NCBI GenBank assembly: GCA_949152475.1
Contig: OX424555.1
Span: 70,943,499-71,007,498, forward strand
Source of the DNA: Terebella lapidaria
Taxonomy: Eukaryota; Annelida; Polychaeta; Terebellida; Terebellidae
Length of the DNA: 64,000 nt
Reading direction: 5' to 3'
Position 1 is the first letter of the stretch, and each line of letters opens with the position of its first letter. The notes beneath the pieces were generated by a model. The model was not told the origin of the DNA and ran no database searches. It worked only from the letters and a program-made list of their open reading frames with translations. Shown here one piece after another: positions 15,561 through 29,652 of this stretch. The translations under genes and the position numbers were made by a program.

Positions 15561-18500
15561 AACTGTATTATTTTTACATTCCTGTGTGTGTTGTAGCTGT
15601 ATGATTGTCATCATAACGCGGTAATGCCGCGACTACATCCATTGCTGCTGAAAAATTGAAATGTATTAGCACATTAGTATTAGCAAATTGGATGTCCGTA
15701 ATTTAGGACCATGGACGTTAGCAAAATTTGTAAATGACAACATTAAAATTACTTATTGTTTTTACTTTGTTGAAAGACAAATACCATGTATAATGGAAAA
15801 CGATGTGTAGAGATCCAATACAGTACTTCAACTGTCATCATTCAAACGCGTATCTGAAGTCTGATCTAACATTGAAAAAAAAAAATCACTGTCAGTTTTA
15901 TTGGGAAGTAGTAGTTCAGTCATCCCTGTATATTCTCACCATGGACACAATCCATACCCTGACAAAAGCACGAGAAACTGTCCCCGTCCAGCAATATCAG
16001 TAATGGCATGTGGACGTGGAAGCAACAGAACGAATGCATGGGGTCGTCCTTCACCGATATCCATCAAGTTCCGCGCGCTGTGGAGAAGAGGTACTCAATC
16101 AATCACCAGCGACCGAGTCAATTTGGCGAAATGACATGGTCTTCCTTCTTCGCAATCCGACTTCAGCCATATCAGGGACAATCATAATGGACTACCAGCT
16201 AGGGTGACCATGGATTTTTGTTTTCAAATTATAGATCGAGCCATAGAACGAATTCGTGATCAAATGATGCAATTTGAGCAGAAGCGAAATCGAAAAATAA
16301 AATGCACAAAACCGTTGCAATCACGAAAAGGGAATTGTTTCAGAAACAAAACCATAGGGTATCTACAGTTGAAAAAATATCCTGTGTGTTCATAATTCCA
16401 TTTGTAACAGATCCTCAAGACCACATGCGTGATATTTCAGAGAAGTTTGTCATTTCTTAAATCAATATCCTAGTATTTTACTCGGACACTATTTTGAATG
16501 TAGCAATACTAATACTTTGGTTCACAAGGCACTCGTGACTAATGTGCCTTCTGGTTATTTCCTGAAGCTACCTGAGGTCCCGAAGTTAATGTCATCCAAA
16601 CAACCCTAATGTAGACACAGTATATCTCAATTACATGTACAGATGTGGCTCGAAGTCTTTTGATAAAGATAGACTGGTCCAGGTCAGAATACTCTTCCCC
16701 TACTTAACGTCCTTTGTGTGCTATTTTTGTCTTCCTTATTTTTGTCTTCACATATATAATTTTATTATACGACTTTGATGTTTACCGCACGCTAATAGGT
16801 CGAAACGTCGTCACATGAGCTCCCATAAATTTACGTATTTCTGCAGGTGACTCTCCACGTCTTATAACTCTCCACGTATTATATGAGTATGTGCTATGAG
16901 TATGTGCTAGTATTATATGAGTATGTGCTATCAGCATTGGTCCACCACAATACAGCATCACATGGGTACATGGTATAACATTTTATATACAAGGATATAT
17001 CAAAATGTAGCATATTACATACAATGATATAAAATGTGCAGCAATGACAAGAAACTCGCTGGTAACTATCAAAGTACATAAGGGCATGCTGATTGCAATA
17101 CATAATGTGTAGTGGGGACATTGTCTCAGCAAGAAGCACTTGGAGTTGTTCGTGGCTGTGCCTCGCTTTGCCACGAAACGTAACAAACGAGCCTCCTCCC
17201 TTTAAGGACATAAACGTCAATCAATAGGCGAAGAATGACCGATCAATCTCCTGCTGATCAAATCTGCTGGGTAACTTAGAAACATGGGCACATTCCTCTT
17301 TCGCTTCTACTCAGGAAGGAACTGTTGTTCTCCATCCCCCGAGAGCACAATGACGCAGTTCTGTGAAACTATCAGGAAGAAATTTTCTACACTCGAGGAA
17401 ATATTTCGAAATAGTATATATGTATGCTTTACACAACGTACTCGCATTCAAATCGATTGTAAATGAAATAGAATTTCATTCCTATAATATATAGATTGCC
17501 TGAACACTTTTAATACCAGGTACTACCGATTGCAATATCTGAAGATCGAACAATGAATGATCAAGTCAAAATTCACTTCACCCCATTGGGATTGTCACAA
17601 TTTATTTCTTCACGAAAAAGCTCATCCATATGGATCTTGTCAAGTATCATAATTACATTTTCCACCACCACTAACAATGACCAAGAGATATTTCTTCACC
17701 TTAGTTATTACCGAAAAATCATGAAAGTCAGTCAACATAAATTTATCTGCTTGTATAAAACGCAATGCATTTAATTTGACTCAGGGCTTCGGAATTCCTC
17801 ACATATACAGATTGTTTTCTGGCAGAGATTGACTTTCATGAATAAATTGTTCCAATGGGCGAAAAGTCGGATTACCGGGTAAATTGCCACGTCTTCAGTT
17901 AGGAGATTCACACAAAAAGTACCTAGTTGGTTGTTGGGCAGTTGTATATTAATTCCATCAGGTGTCCTTGATGATGCTATTTAGTGGTTTGGGATGTGGA
18001 TGTACAGTATTTATTTGTTCAAGAAGTTTATCATTTTGGGCTTTTTTAATGGCATCAGAACCTGTTTTGTATATGTGGATGTAGATTGCTATTTTATATA
18101 CAGCTCCACTGCATGCTTCTACCAGGTAAAATTGATATAGTTCTGCTGATGGCCAGTGATGTACATGTCAATATAGTGTATACACCCAAAGTTATGTATA
18201 TTTGGCTAAATTCATATGGTTCAGTTCGGTATGTGAAATGAATGATAAGCAATACCCTCATACAAAGAGAGGTCAAACCAGGATCTGGTGATGTGATTTG
18301 GCCTCGAGGGAACCGACTGGGTATCACCAGTGAATGCAAGGGAGTCGATGACAACAGAACAATACATGTATCCAGGCGTATATCGGTAACAATACATGGA
18401 TTTGTTATCTATTTCACTCAATATTGTTACTCCTCTGACTGGAAAAGCTTTTCCATCTTTCGCATTTCCTTGAGTAAATATCATTGATAGTTTGCCCGTG

Positions 18501-18900
18501 GCAAAAAATCATCTGTTGTGTACTTGGGTGAAGCAATTTTTTCTGAACAATAGAGAACAAAAATACATGTAAATTTATAGAGAATAACCGATAATACTAC
18601 CCGGGGTCCAATCGAGCCAAGTTTATCGGCAAAATAAATGAATCGTGATGATTTTCCATAGGAAGGCAAAACAAGTACTATAGTTACTAGTGTCCGGTGC
18701 ATTTATCACATGCTATGAATTTATCTTAAACTACAAACAGTAGGAACACACAGTGATTTCCGACAGTGTGATAACCTTTGCCGGAAACATCATGTTTGCA
18801 CTATTTTTTTCTTCACATTTTTGCTTCACATTTCACATATTCACATGCACTTGTCTGAATGCGTTTTTCTTTAAAGAACAATTAAAGCACGAGTGTTCTA

Positions 18901-19038
18901 TGACGTCACAATGAAACATCACGCGATTCAGCCTTAGTAACATAAAACCATTTAGAAAACGTACAACCACCGTGACGTCATAATACAAAGTATTTGACGA
19001 CCCGGTGATCTGCATTGTTTATATTGTTTCCTAGCAAC
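18901..19038. promoter_or_regulatory. Cluster of CRE and X-box-like sites
   Basis: Two perfect TGACGTCA sites (18901-18908 and 18973-18980) are followed by GTTTCCTAGCAAC at 19026-19038, which fits the RFX X-box pattern. They lie in repeat-derived sequence with no adjacent gene, so regulatory function is only a possibility; the CRE sites could equally be part of a transposon end. Confidence 0.35.
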
Positions 19039-19203
19039 GCACATGTTTACAGGTCTTCCACTCAGGGTCCTTGAGTACAATCAAAGATTGTAAGAAGTTC
19101 TTGCAATCTTTGGTACAATTTTACTTTAATTTACAGGGGTTGGGTTTCCAAATATTCCAGAATCATAAATTCATAGCATGTGATAAAAACAAAACCTGTT
19201 TCG

Positions 19204-19318
19204 TGTGTTTTCCAGCACACGGGAAAAGATCTCGTTTGAACTGGCGGAAGAACACCAGAAAGCTCTTGTATTCTTCCGCCAGTTCAAACTCGATCTTTCC
19301 CGCGTGCTGGAAAACACA
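19204..19318. repeat. Inverted repeat, ~48-bp arms, 18-bp spacer
   Basis: Arm 19204-19252 (TGTGTTTTCCAGCACACGGG ...) is the near complement of 19271-19318 (TTCTTCCGCCAGTTCAAACT ...), with a few mismatches and an 18-bp spacer. The structure lies inside copy II, between modules D and E. It would form a strong hairpin in single-stranded DNA or RNA. Confidence 0.85.
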
Positions 19319-20399
19319 CTCACCTAGTTTTGTCATTGTATACAATGACACCAATACATACATTTGCTTCTCACCTCCTCGTACTGTAATATAGTAAGAC
19401 AGTTCAGGAGTTTTTCAGATTTTTTGCTATGTTGTATCATCCTCAGTTAATGAACCACTTGGGATGCGTCAGGACAGCCTTAGCAAGCATTAATAGATTT
19501 TACGAGCATAAATAGATTTATCTTGATTAATTGACATTTATTTCCGGTTTCACCAAAGCGCACAACTTGAAAAGAACTTGCTGAAAAAACAACGCACATG
19601 AGTATTGACTCTGATGTTCCAGGTTACAATGCTTTGGGTGTTAGGAGATTGTTTGCTGCTGTCGACTACATTATCTAGATGGTCGTAAAGAGTTCGAACA
19701 GTACATTTCACAAACTTCCAACCAAGAGGTAGTAGTAGTATTAGTAACTTATTTCCAAACTATACATGTACATGTTTCAATAATAATATCAACTATAATA
19801 CAGTTAAGTTTGAAGTTAAGACCAAGGCAGTTTTTTGCCTGTTGACCCATAAATAAGCAGATTAACATGAAAGTAAAACAGGGAAGTTTTGGCTGGACTA
19901 AATTTCAGAAAATTAAGTAAACAATTAAGAACGCTGTTGAACTAGGCACAGACGGATGAGTGGCAAGACGGTGGATGTTAGGGCCGAATATATACCAACA
20001 TATTCAGTTGGTTATAGTATGTGCTTTTCTGCTTAAAGTTTTATTCATGAAGGAGCTCTAACTAGTCTGGAACAGATCATGGGTGTGAAGGTGGACATGC
20101 ACATACGAATGAGTGGCAAGGCGGTGGATATTAGTGCCAAATGGGTACAATTGCTTATTTCCCACCCAGTTACTCTATGTTAGAAAGTACAAGTGGCTTA
20201 TAGGGCTGAGACATGTTTAATTCCATATGACAGCATTTGATGTCGAATGTATTTTATGCGTACATGTATGACATACATACATGTGACATCGTACTTCGTA
20301 TTGCAATATGTGGGTTTGTTGAACGGGTTTATACTTAAATATGGAGATTATATTCAGATGTTAAGTATTTATTTATAATATGATTGTTTGTTGTAAATG

Positions 20400-22480
20400 G
20401 CCACGAGGGACCCCACCGATAACCATTGACCGTTAATTAATCAATTACTAGTATACGTATCCAGGCCTATAACAACAACAATACAGTCGTTGGTTGTGAT
20501 TTCCTTCAATCAATATTGTTACGTCTGTCAGACATCTGACAAGAAAGACGTGCATTTCTTCAGGTAAAAATCACTGATACTGTGTCGATGGCATAAATTG
20601 TCTGCAATTGAATGGAACCATCACTCTTTTTGAACAAATAATGAACGAAACATAACACAAATGCATGTATAGATGATGATGCACAACAGTACCCAAGGTC
20701 CAGTTGAGCCAAGCTTATTAACAGAATGAATGTCTTGTGATGTTATCCCTTACGTAGTTAGAATACCGTATGCATTGTTGTTACTAGTGTCAGATGCATG
20801 TGTACTATGACACCTACAGATAAATTCGAAATGTGCCTCCTGGTACTAGTACTGGTAAAACTCGAATTTCCCTTCAAATTTCCTGTTGTGTTGTAACACC
20901 CTCATGTAGGAACCATTGGGCATATTCATTTCGTCAGGATATTCCTAGCAAACATACCTCGATTTTATTAGAATTTTGACTTATTGACACTTGCTATAGG
21001 TGGTTCCAAAGTCAATCGATTGAAATGAATATTTTGCTGACAAATAACGCTTATGTTTCCCAATTATTTCGTCTAATACTAGTCAATATTGGCTCTTTTC
21101 ACCATGATAAGCCGGTATGGATATGAGGATTTTATTTCCAAATTGCTACTGGCGACTACATTAGCGAATGGTCATAAAGAGTCCCAATAGTGAATACGCA
21201 ATGTCCAGTTTTGTTATGTGCTCTCGGTGCTGAGAATTCTATCCACGAGGGAGTTTTAACTAGAGAACATAAACGTGATAATTTACAAGCGGCAAGAGGA
21301 TAGATTTTAGTGCCAAATGGATATAAATGCCTCATTTACCACTAAGTTTTTGTTAATAATTTGCATAATGGTTCATAACAACAGTTGTAAAACAGTTGTA
21401 TCTCTTCATATTTCTCCCATTATGTATGTATTTATCGACACATAAATGTATCAGCCTAATTACATTATAACTGATACATATTTTTAAAATGTCATCGTAA
21501 AGATAATAGATTTGGATCTGGAACACTGACATACTGAACAAGTATATAAGTAAGATACGGATTAGCTGCGATATGTATAATACCTCAATCAAAAGCAACA
21601 GCTGGTAATGCCGAATTTGTCTCACGAAAATTAACATATCCATGATATTCTCACATATTATTCGACGTGACGTCCAAGAGAAATACTCTAACCTGTCGCC
21701 TGGAATGTGCCGACCATATCGTATCCCAGCCGAGATAGCTTGGTATTTGCAGTACAGCAAATAATGTGGTATTAGCAACCAGGAAGGCTCCATGACAACC
21801 CTCAATGGCACAAACATTCTCTGTGTGTTCCACGTTCAGCCTCTACTTTATGTGAGTAACTGGACATTCATCAGCGCCACACAACATACTCTGAGAACTA
21901 CCTCATTCAATCAGTAAGACAGGCGCAAGGGTTGTGTGATAATAGTCTCTGGCTTAACTTCTGGAGGCTCCCGGAAAAATGTCTCCAATAAAATGTGATG
22001 GCGACATGACTGCTGTCTCTTTCTTTCCTGATGAATAGCATGGACGTTTATTGCGAAAACAACACAAAATAAAATAACCGAGTTCCTCGTGTGGCTTTGA
22101 AAATGTTCACTCATCAGTATAAGTTATGAAATGTCAACATGACCCCGGCGAGTATTCCATATGGACGTCAATGAAGAATCTGAAAGGAAAATACAAAATC
22201 ATACTTTGATCATCTACATATAGTTTCACGTGTCATTTTGATGCAATGATTACAATAGTTGATAGTAAAAATATCTTCATTTCGTCACGAACGAGTTTCG
22301 ATTTCGCCATGTCATGGAGTATGTCAAAGCAAAACACTAAAAAACATTTCTATAAACACTATAAAAGGCACATCCACTTCGATACATGCTATTGTATATC
22401 AAAACATAGTAAAATATATTCTTAAAGTACACCTAACATGTTTATTAGTTGCATGATTCTTCCCGTATTTAGTTTTTAAA
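20400..22480 (+). repeat. Long dispersed repeat, partial copy (modules D-F, then I)
   Basis: Module D returns at about 20400-20700, E at 20900-21060 (GTCAGGATATTCCTAGCAAACAT type) and F at 21170-21320, directly after copy II, so this part of the unit is tandemly doubled. A further module (I) with CCCGGAAAAATGTCTCCAATA and a CATGACTGCTGTC-like phrase is at 21960-22030. A segment at 22260-22400 resembles 60540-60660. The open frames at 21353-21817 and 21911-22114 lack recognisable domains. Confidence 0.65.
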
Positions 22481-22799
22481 AAACATCTCAATACAAATCA
22501 GGGACTTTTTAAAAGAATTTATTACATTACTATAACTAAATGTCCTTATTTAATTTACTTGTACTACTTGAAGTATTTGATATTTATAATTTGTAATCTC
22601 ATTTGACTTGATGTTGGGAGTTCAGGAGGGTTGGATGGCTCCTGATGTTTCTAAATCAAATCAATGTTCACGATTTTTACGACAATTTTATTGGTATCAT
22701 CGCCCTCTTTGCCCAAATAGCACTCCTTACTCTGTTAATACTACTCACCAACTGAATTTCTACCATATTTATTCCGTCTGGCACATTTTTAATCTTCAT

Positions 22800-23700
22800 T
22801 GAATTTGGAAGAAATAGTAAGCTGTGCTACGTGGGCCAAACTCTTTTGGATGATACTCTAGGGTTGGAAAGACAGTTTTGGTCTATTGAAAAGCACCAGT
22901 ACAATTCTCTCCGTAGCTTTCCACAGGACAAACCATGCAAAAAAAAAACAAATCCTGCCAAATAGGAAACGAACGCTTCCGCAATAACGCTAGTGGTATG
23001 TGGAAGCAACAGAACCAACGCACGGGGCTTTCTCTCGCCGATACTTCTCTCGCCGATTCTCTCGATCTTGGACTTTAAAATCAGGTCCCCATTTTAAGGA
23101 GTCGAGGTACTCGATCAATCACCAGCGACCGAGTCAATTTGGCTAAATGAGATGGTCCTCTTTCTTTACAATCCGACTTCAGCCATATCAGAGACCATCA
23201 TAATGGACTACCAGTGAACGTGGATTTTTCAGATTACGGATCGAGCCACACAACTAAATCATGTTCAGATTATGTAAACTGAGGACAATGAGCAAAACAT
23301 TTTTTTTTTTTTTTTACAAAACTGTTGCAACCACAAATAGGGTACTGTTATAGGAATAAGACAACATGTTATGTACAAATATTGAAATACACCCTTTAGG
23401 GGTGTTTCGAAATTCTATTTTTAAGAGATGATCCTTAAACATGCATGACATTCTCATCGCTCCTTCAAAAGTATATATGTGATTCGACCACTATGAGCAC
23501 GATGAGATGGACCGATACTAATAAATTGGTTTATAAGACCCTCGTGAATACTATGTCTTGTGGCTATTACCTCAGGTCCAGAGGATGATGTCAACCAGAC
23601 AACAGTAATGTAGGCACAGTATATCTCAATTACATGTACATGAAGCCAGTTGATAAAAAAGACTCATACAGGTTCTTCAAGTTACCTTCTTATTAGTTAT
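22800..23700 (+). repeat. Long dispersed repeat, start of copy III
   Basis: Module A is recognisable at 22950-23230 (GGAAGCAACAGAACCAACGC, GATCAATCACCAGCGACC, ATCATAATGGACTACCAG) and module B at 23545-23640. The module-A text is closer to copies I, II and V than to copy IV. This copy continues through the triplicated block to 29283, where a Tc1-like nest interrupts it. Confidence 0.7.
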
Positions 23701-26700
23701 ATGTGGATAATAAGTATACTACATAAGTAGTGCATCGGTCATAATAGAAGCAATGCCGCTTTCTTGAAGGGGAAAATATGTTATTCCGCTTATAACTGTA
23801 CTTATTTCCTTAGAGCAAGGTCTTATGGTATTTTCAACATAATATTCAAGCTATTTTTGAAATCAATTTAATACATAATGAACAATGTAATGTATATATG
23901 TATTATGTCAATGATTGACCGGAAGTGTCTCTAAATGTTTACCTACTTTTACGCGCGATAATGTTTGAAGTCCCACATAAAAACGCTGATCTTTTATTCG
24001 GACGATATAGTGATCGGTATATTGACTGATATTTACTGACGTTTATCACATATTAAGCTAGTAAAATAGCACTATTCGCACTGCCCAGTGTGGGATCATT
24101 CTGTATTATCGACATGTATAAGTAAGTAAAATATCAGCTGATATTAAATCATGAAAAACAACACAACTAGTAGGGAATAGCACCATATATTCGTATTCTA
24201 TACGTTTTTTCTTGAGGGAAATAATGCAGCACAAAATTACGAAATACGTCGAAAAATAATTCACGATATGGTATAATTATGCACCGATTTCCATACGGAA
24301 TTATTTTACCAAATGACACCACACACTATTATTATTATAATATTATGTTACCAATGATCTTAGTGCGACTGAGCCAACCACAATAACCAAGCACCTGGGT
24401 TCGAGTATCAATGATGTAACAGAATATGATATAATGTGCATCGACAAATATCTCACTTATAATTATCAAAGTGCATGGTCGGCTGTTGATTACAATACAT
24501 TATGTGCAATGGGTTATATTGTCTCATAAGGAGCCACAAAGTTGTTTGCCACCGAACATAATAAATGGACCTCCTCCCTTTATGGACATACATGGCTATC
24601 AATAGGCGGAGGCTGACCAGAGATTTGAGCTCTGGTTGATCAAATATTCTGGGTAACTTCAAAACATGGTCACATTTCTCACAAGCGAAATCCCTGAAGA
24701 GCACAATGATGCTGCGCTGTGAAATGTGAACGAAGGGTACAGCAAGGTCACAACTATATACTAACATGAATACATGCCCTACATTTCAAAATACCATACA
24801 TGTATTCCTAATACAACATACTCGTTATCAAATCGATATTCTTCCTACAATATATAGACTGTCTGTGCATTTAATGGCATGTACTGATGATTGCAATGTC
24901 TGAGTATTAGCAATCAAGTCTTTCCACTCCAATGGGTCTGTCACTCTTCATTTCACCTTAGTGATTGTGGAAAACGTCATGAAAATCATGCAACCTATAT
25001 GCTTGTAAAACACGCTGACATTGAATTTGAATTAGGGGTTTGGAACTTATATGTGGATAATAAGTATACTACATAAGTAGTGCATCGGTCATAATAGAAG
25101 CAATGCCGCTTTCTTGAAGGGGAAAATATGTTCTTCCGCTTATAACTGTACTTATTTCCTTAGAGCAAGGTCTTATGGTATTTTCAACATAATATTCAAG
25201 CTATTTTTGAAATCAATTTAATACATAATGAACAATGTAATGTATATATGTATTATGTCAATGATTGACCGGAAGTGTCTCTAAATTTTCACCTACTTTT
25301 ACGCGCGATAATGTTTGAAGTCTTACATAAAAACGCTGATCTTTTATTCGGACGATATAGTGATCGGTATATTGACTGATATTTACTGACGTTCATCACA
25401 TATTAAGCTAGTAAAATAGCACTATTCGCACTGCCCAGTGTGGGATCATTCTGTATGATCGACATGTATAAGTAAGTAAAATATCAGCTGATATTAAATC
25501 ATGAAAAACAACACAACTAGTAGGGAATAGCACCATATATTCGTACTCTATACGTTTTTGCTTGAGGGAAATAATGCAGCACAAAATTATGAAATACGAC
25601 GAAAAATAATTCACGATATGGTATAATTATGCACCGATTTCCATACGGAATTATTTTACCAAATGACACCACACACTATTATTATTATTATAATATTATG
25701 TTACCAATGATCTTAGTGCGACTGAGCCAACCACAATACCCAAGCACCTGGGTTCGAGTATCAATGATGTAACAGAATATGATATAATGTGCATCGACAA
25801 ATATCTCACTTATAATTATCAAAGTGCATGGTTGGCTGTTGATTACAATACATTATGTGCAATGGGTTATATTGTCTCATAAGGAGCCACAAAGTTGTTT
25901 GCCACCGAACATAATAAATGGACCTCCTCCCTTTATGGACATACATGGCTATCAATAGGCGGAGGCTGACCAGAGATTTGAGCTCTGGTTGATCAAATAT
26001 TCTGGGTAACTTCAAAACATGGTCACATTTCTCACAAGCGAAATCCCAGAAGAGCACAATGATGCTGCGCTGTGAAATGTGAACGAAGGGTACAGCAAGG
26101 TCACAGCTATATACTAACATGAATACATGCCCTACATTTCAAAATACCATACATGTATTCCTAATACAACATACTCATTATCAAATCGATATTCTTCCTA
26201 CAATATATAGACTGTCTGTGCATTTAATGGCATGTACTGATGATTGCAATGTCTGAGTATTTAGCAATCAAGTCTTTCCACTCCAATGGGTCTGTCACTC
26301 TTCATTTCACCTTAGTGATTGTGGAAAACGTCATGAAAATCATGCAACCTATATGCTTGTAAAACACGCTGACATTGAATTTGAATTAGGGGTTTGGAAC
26401 TTATATGTGGATAATAAGTATACTACATAAGTAGTGCATCGGTCATAATAGAAGCAATGCCGCTTTCTTGAAGAGGAAAATATGTTCTTCCGCTTATAAC
26501 TGTACTTATTTCCTTAGAGCAAGGTCTTATGGTATTTTCAACATAATATTCAAGCTATTTTTGAAATCAATTTAATACATAATGAACAATGTAATGTATA
26601 TATGTATTATGTCAATGATTGACCGGAAGTGTCTCTAAATTTTCACCTACTTTTACGCGCGATAATGTTTGAAGTCTTACATAAAAACGCTGATCTTTTA

Positions 26701-27750
26701 TTCGGACGATATAGTGATCGGTATATTGACTGATATTTACTGACGTTCATCACATATTAAGCTAGTAAAATAGCACTATTCGCACTGCCCAGTGTGGGAT
26801 CATTCTGTATGATCGACATGTATAAGTAAGTAAAATATCAGCTGATATTAAATCATGAAAAACAACACAACTAGTAGGAAATAGCACCATATATTCGTAC
26901 TCTATACGTTTTTGCTTGAGGGAAATAATGCAGCACAAAATTATGAAATACGACGAAAAATAATTCACGATATGGTATAATTATGCACCGATTTCCATAC
27001 GGAATTATTTTACCAAATGACACCACACACTATTATTATTATTATAATATTATGTTACCAATGATCTTAGTGCGACTGAGCCAACCACAATACCCAAGCA
27101 CCTGGGTTCGAGTATCAATGATGTAACAGAATATGATATAATGTGCATCGACAATTATCTCACTTATAATTATCAAAGTGCATGGTTGGCTGTTGATTAC
27201 AATACATTATGTGCAATGGGTTATATTGTCTCATAAGGAGCCACAAAGTTGTTTGCCACCGAACATAATAAATGGACCTCCTCCCTTTATGGACATACAT
27301 GGCTATCAATAGGCGGAGGCTGACCAGAGATTTGATCTCTGGTTGATCAGATCTTCAGGGTAACTTAGAAACATGGTCACATTTCTCACAAGAGGAATCC
27401 CAGAAGAGCACAATAATGCTGTGCTGTGAAATGTGAACGAAGGGTACAGCAAGGTCACAACTATATACTAACATGAATACATGCCCTACATTTCAAAATA
27501 CCATACATGTATTCCTAATAAAACATACTCGTTATCAAATCGATATTCTTCCTACAATATATAGACTGTCTGTGCATTTAATGGCATGTACTACTGATTG
27601 CAATGTCTGAGTATGGTGCAATCAAGTCGCTCCACTCCAATGGGACTGTTACTCCTTAGTGATTGTGGAAAACGTCATTACAGTCATGCAACATATATGC
27701 TTGTAAAACACGTTGACATTAAATTTGAGGGGTTTGGAACTTAGATTAGT
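23701..27750 (+). repeat. Three tandem ~1.35-kb units
   Basis: Units begin with ATGTGGATAATAAGTATACT at 23701, 25051 and 26405, so the periods are 1350 and 1354 bp; the third unit runs to about 27750. Units two and three are nearly identical, unit one differs at a modest number of sites, and the tail of unit three (after about 27330) diverges. Each unit carries module C of the long repeat (GTTGATTACAATACATTATG; the TGGACCTCCTCCC segment) plus the CTGCCCAGTGTGGGATCATT segment also seen at 13400. Duplicate open frames of 104 and 68 residues on the minus strand repeat because the DNA is duplicated, not because they are genes. Confidence 0.95.
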
Positions 27751-28149
27751 TTCTGGCAAAGTTTGAATTACAAGACTGAACTGCTCCAATGAGCGAAACT
27801 TCAAAATGGCGACAAATCGAAAATATTCACACAAAAAATAGCTAATTGGTTGCTGAGCACTTGTATACTAATTACATCAGGTGTGCAGTCGGAAAAAACC
27901 AAACATGTTTTACGGGCTACCTGCAGCCTAATGATATCATTCTGTGGTTTTGGAAAAAAATGTATTCTTGTTTACCATGTTGGGTTTTCACCAGGGGCAT
28001 CATCAGAACCTGCTTTGTATTATGTGGTAGTAGGCTAGACCGCTACACACAACTCCACTGCATTGTTTTACCAGATAGAAATCAACATACATCTTCTAAT
28101 GGCCAGTGTTGTATCCACCGGTGTATACACACATTGGCATATATTTAGC

Positions 28150-29283
28150 TCGGGTTGTGCAATTGTGGCAATGAATAATTAGCGAAACCCATTTAAAGAC
28201 ACTAGCAACCCGGGCTCTGGAATTGTGATTTGCAAAAAGCAAATGGCCTCGAGGAAACCCACTGAGAATCCATTACCGTACGTGGAGGAATCGAGGACCA
28301 CAGAACAATTATACACGTTTCCCCCCTGCCTATAACAGCAACCGTACATTGATTGTTATTTACTTCAATCAATATTGTAAATCGACTCAAATCTCTGAAA
28401 AGCTTTTTCCCCTTTCGCATTTCCTTAAGTAAATATCACTGATAGTTTTATGATGTCACAGATCATCTGCTGTGCACTTGAATAGAGCAATTATCTTTTC
28501 TGAACAAATAATGAAGGACACAGCGCATGCACATGTAGAGATACTCATTTTTACCCTGGGACCGATGGAGCCAAGCTTATTGACAAGAATTGTGATGCTA
28601 TTCCATAGAAATTCGAGAACAAAAACAGGTATTGTTTTTATCAGTGTCGGTTGCTTGTATACAATGACACCTTCATTTATATTGCACCTCCTCGTACACA
28701 ATAAGACGGTTTCTGATTCCCTCCGATTTTCTGTTGTGTTGTATCGTCCTCAGTTACTGAACCACTGGGGATGTTTTATTCGTCAGGTCAGCCTCAGCAA
28801 GCATTCACAGATTTTATGAGAATGTTGATTCATTGACATGTATTTTACGTTTCTTCAAAGTATATCACTTGAAAAGAACTTGCTGACAAGAGAACGCACA
28901 GGAATATTGACTATCGTTCTCCAATTTAAGATGGAACATATGGACTTGAGGAGATTGTTCCACATTGCTGCCGTCGAATGTATTAGCTAGATGGTCATAA
29001 AGAGTCCGAGCAGTGATCACATAATGTCCAGTTGGTTATGTGCTACCCTGCTAACAATTCCAATCACGAGGAAGCTTTAACTACACTGGGACATAAAATA
29101 GATGTGCAAGCGGACAGACACAGACGAGTTAATGGCATGACGATGGATTTTAGCTCCAAATGGTACCCGAGATTCTTTACCGATGATTCCATAATATCCA
29201 GTTCGTTACTAGGACATGTACGTGCATATTTGCTAATAATCCTACCGACTACTATATACAATTCGTGCAGTTCTACAACATAT
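28150..29283 (+). repeat. Long dispersed repeat, end of copy III (modules D-F)
   Basis: Module D is at 28200-28500 (GGCCTCGAGGAAACCCACTG, CAATCAATATTGT), E at 28740-28870 (CAGCCTCAGCAAGCATTCAC) and F at 28990-29170 (GGTCATAAAGAGTCCGAGCA). The block matches the order in copy II. It ends at the TA where the Tc1-like transposon inserted. Confidence 0.7.
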
Positions 29284-29652
29284 TACAGTCACCTCCAAAA
29301 GTTTGGGCCCACCCACAGGATTTCTCATGCGATGAGCATTGTGTTCTGGCCACGATATTCATAAACAGAAGCGTAATATATAATTGCCATTTATAAATAT
29401 GATGAAGAAGCATACTTTCAGTTCCCATATGAAACAATAAAATGCCCCATCTGTGACTTTCAATGTAAGAATGTTGAAAGTAAAGTAAATCACAGTGTTC
29501 AAGACGCCTCCACAAGATAATGCACACAAATCAGTGGATTTCACAAATCAATTCAGAAGCTTGTTTTTCATATCTCTTTGCTGACGCAACATTTGTTGAT
29601 CGAAAATGGGGTTATAAATCGGGTTCTGAAAAAAAATATCAGTGCAAAGTGT

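Larger units (their letters stand above)
15561..20330 (+). repeat. Long dispersed repeat, copy II
   Basis: The most complete copy. In order: leader (15577-15650), module A (15880-16300), B (16540-16620), C (17080-17260), D (about 18200-18480, a GGGAACCGACTGGGTATC type segment followed by the GTATCCAGGC block), E (19440-19600, CAGCCTTAGCAAGCATT), F (19920-20150, the GATGAGTGGCAAG segment) and G (20190-20320, GGGCTGAGACATGTTTAATTCC). No open frame survives across copies, so the unit looks noncoding. Confidence 0.75.

Noticed and set aside
12550-16207. Similar 64-82-residue frames at 12.6 and 15.9 kb as a conserved gene
   Set aside because: They lie in module A of the long repeat, overlap in two frames, and are not kept open in the copies at 22.9, 38.6 and 41.1 kb.
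24453-26968. Duplicated 104- and 68-residue minus-strand open frames as a paralogous gene family
   Set aside because: They are identical only because the surrounding DNA is tandemly repeated; no motif, and the third unit does not keep the first frame.
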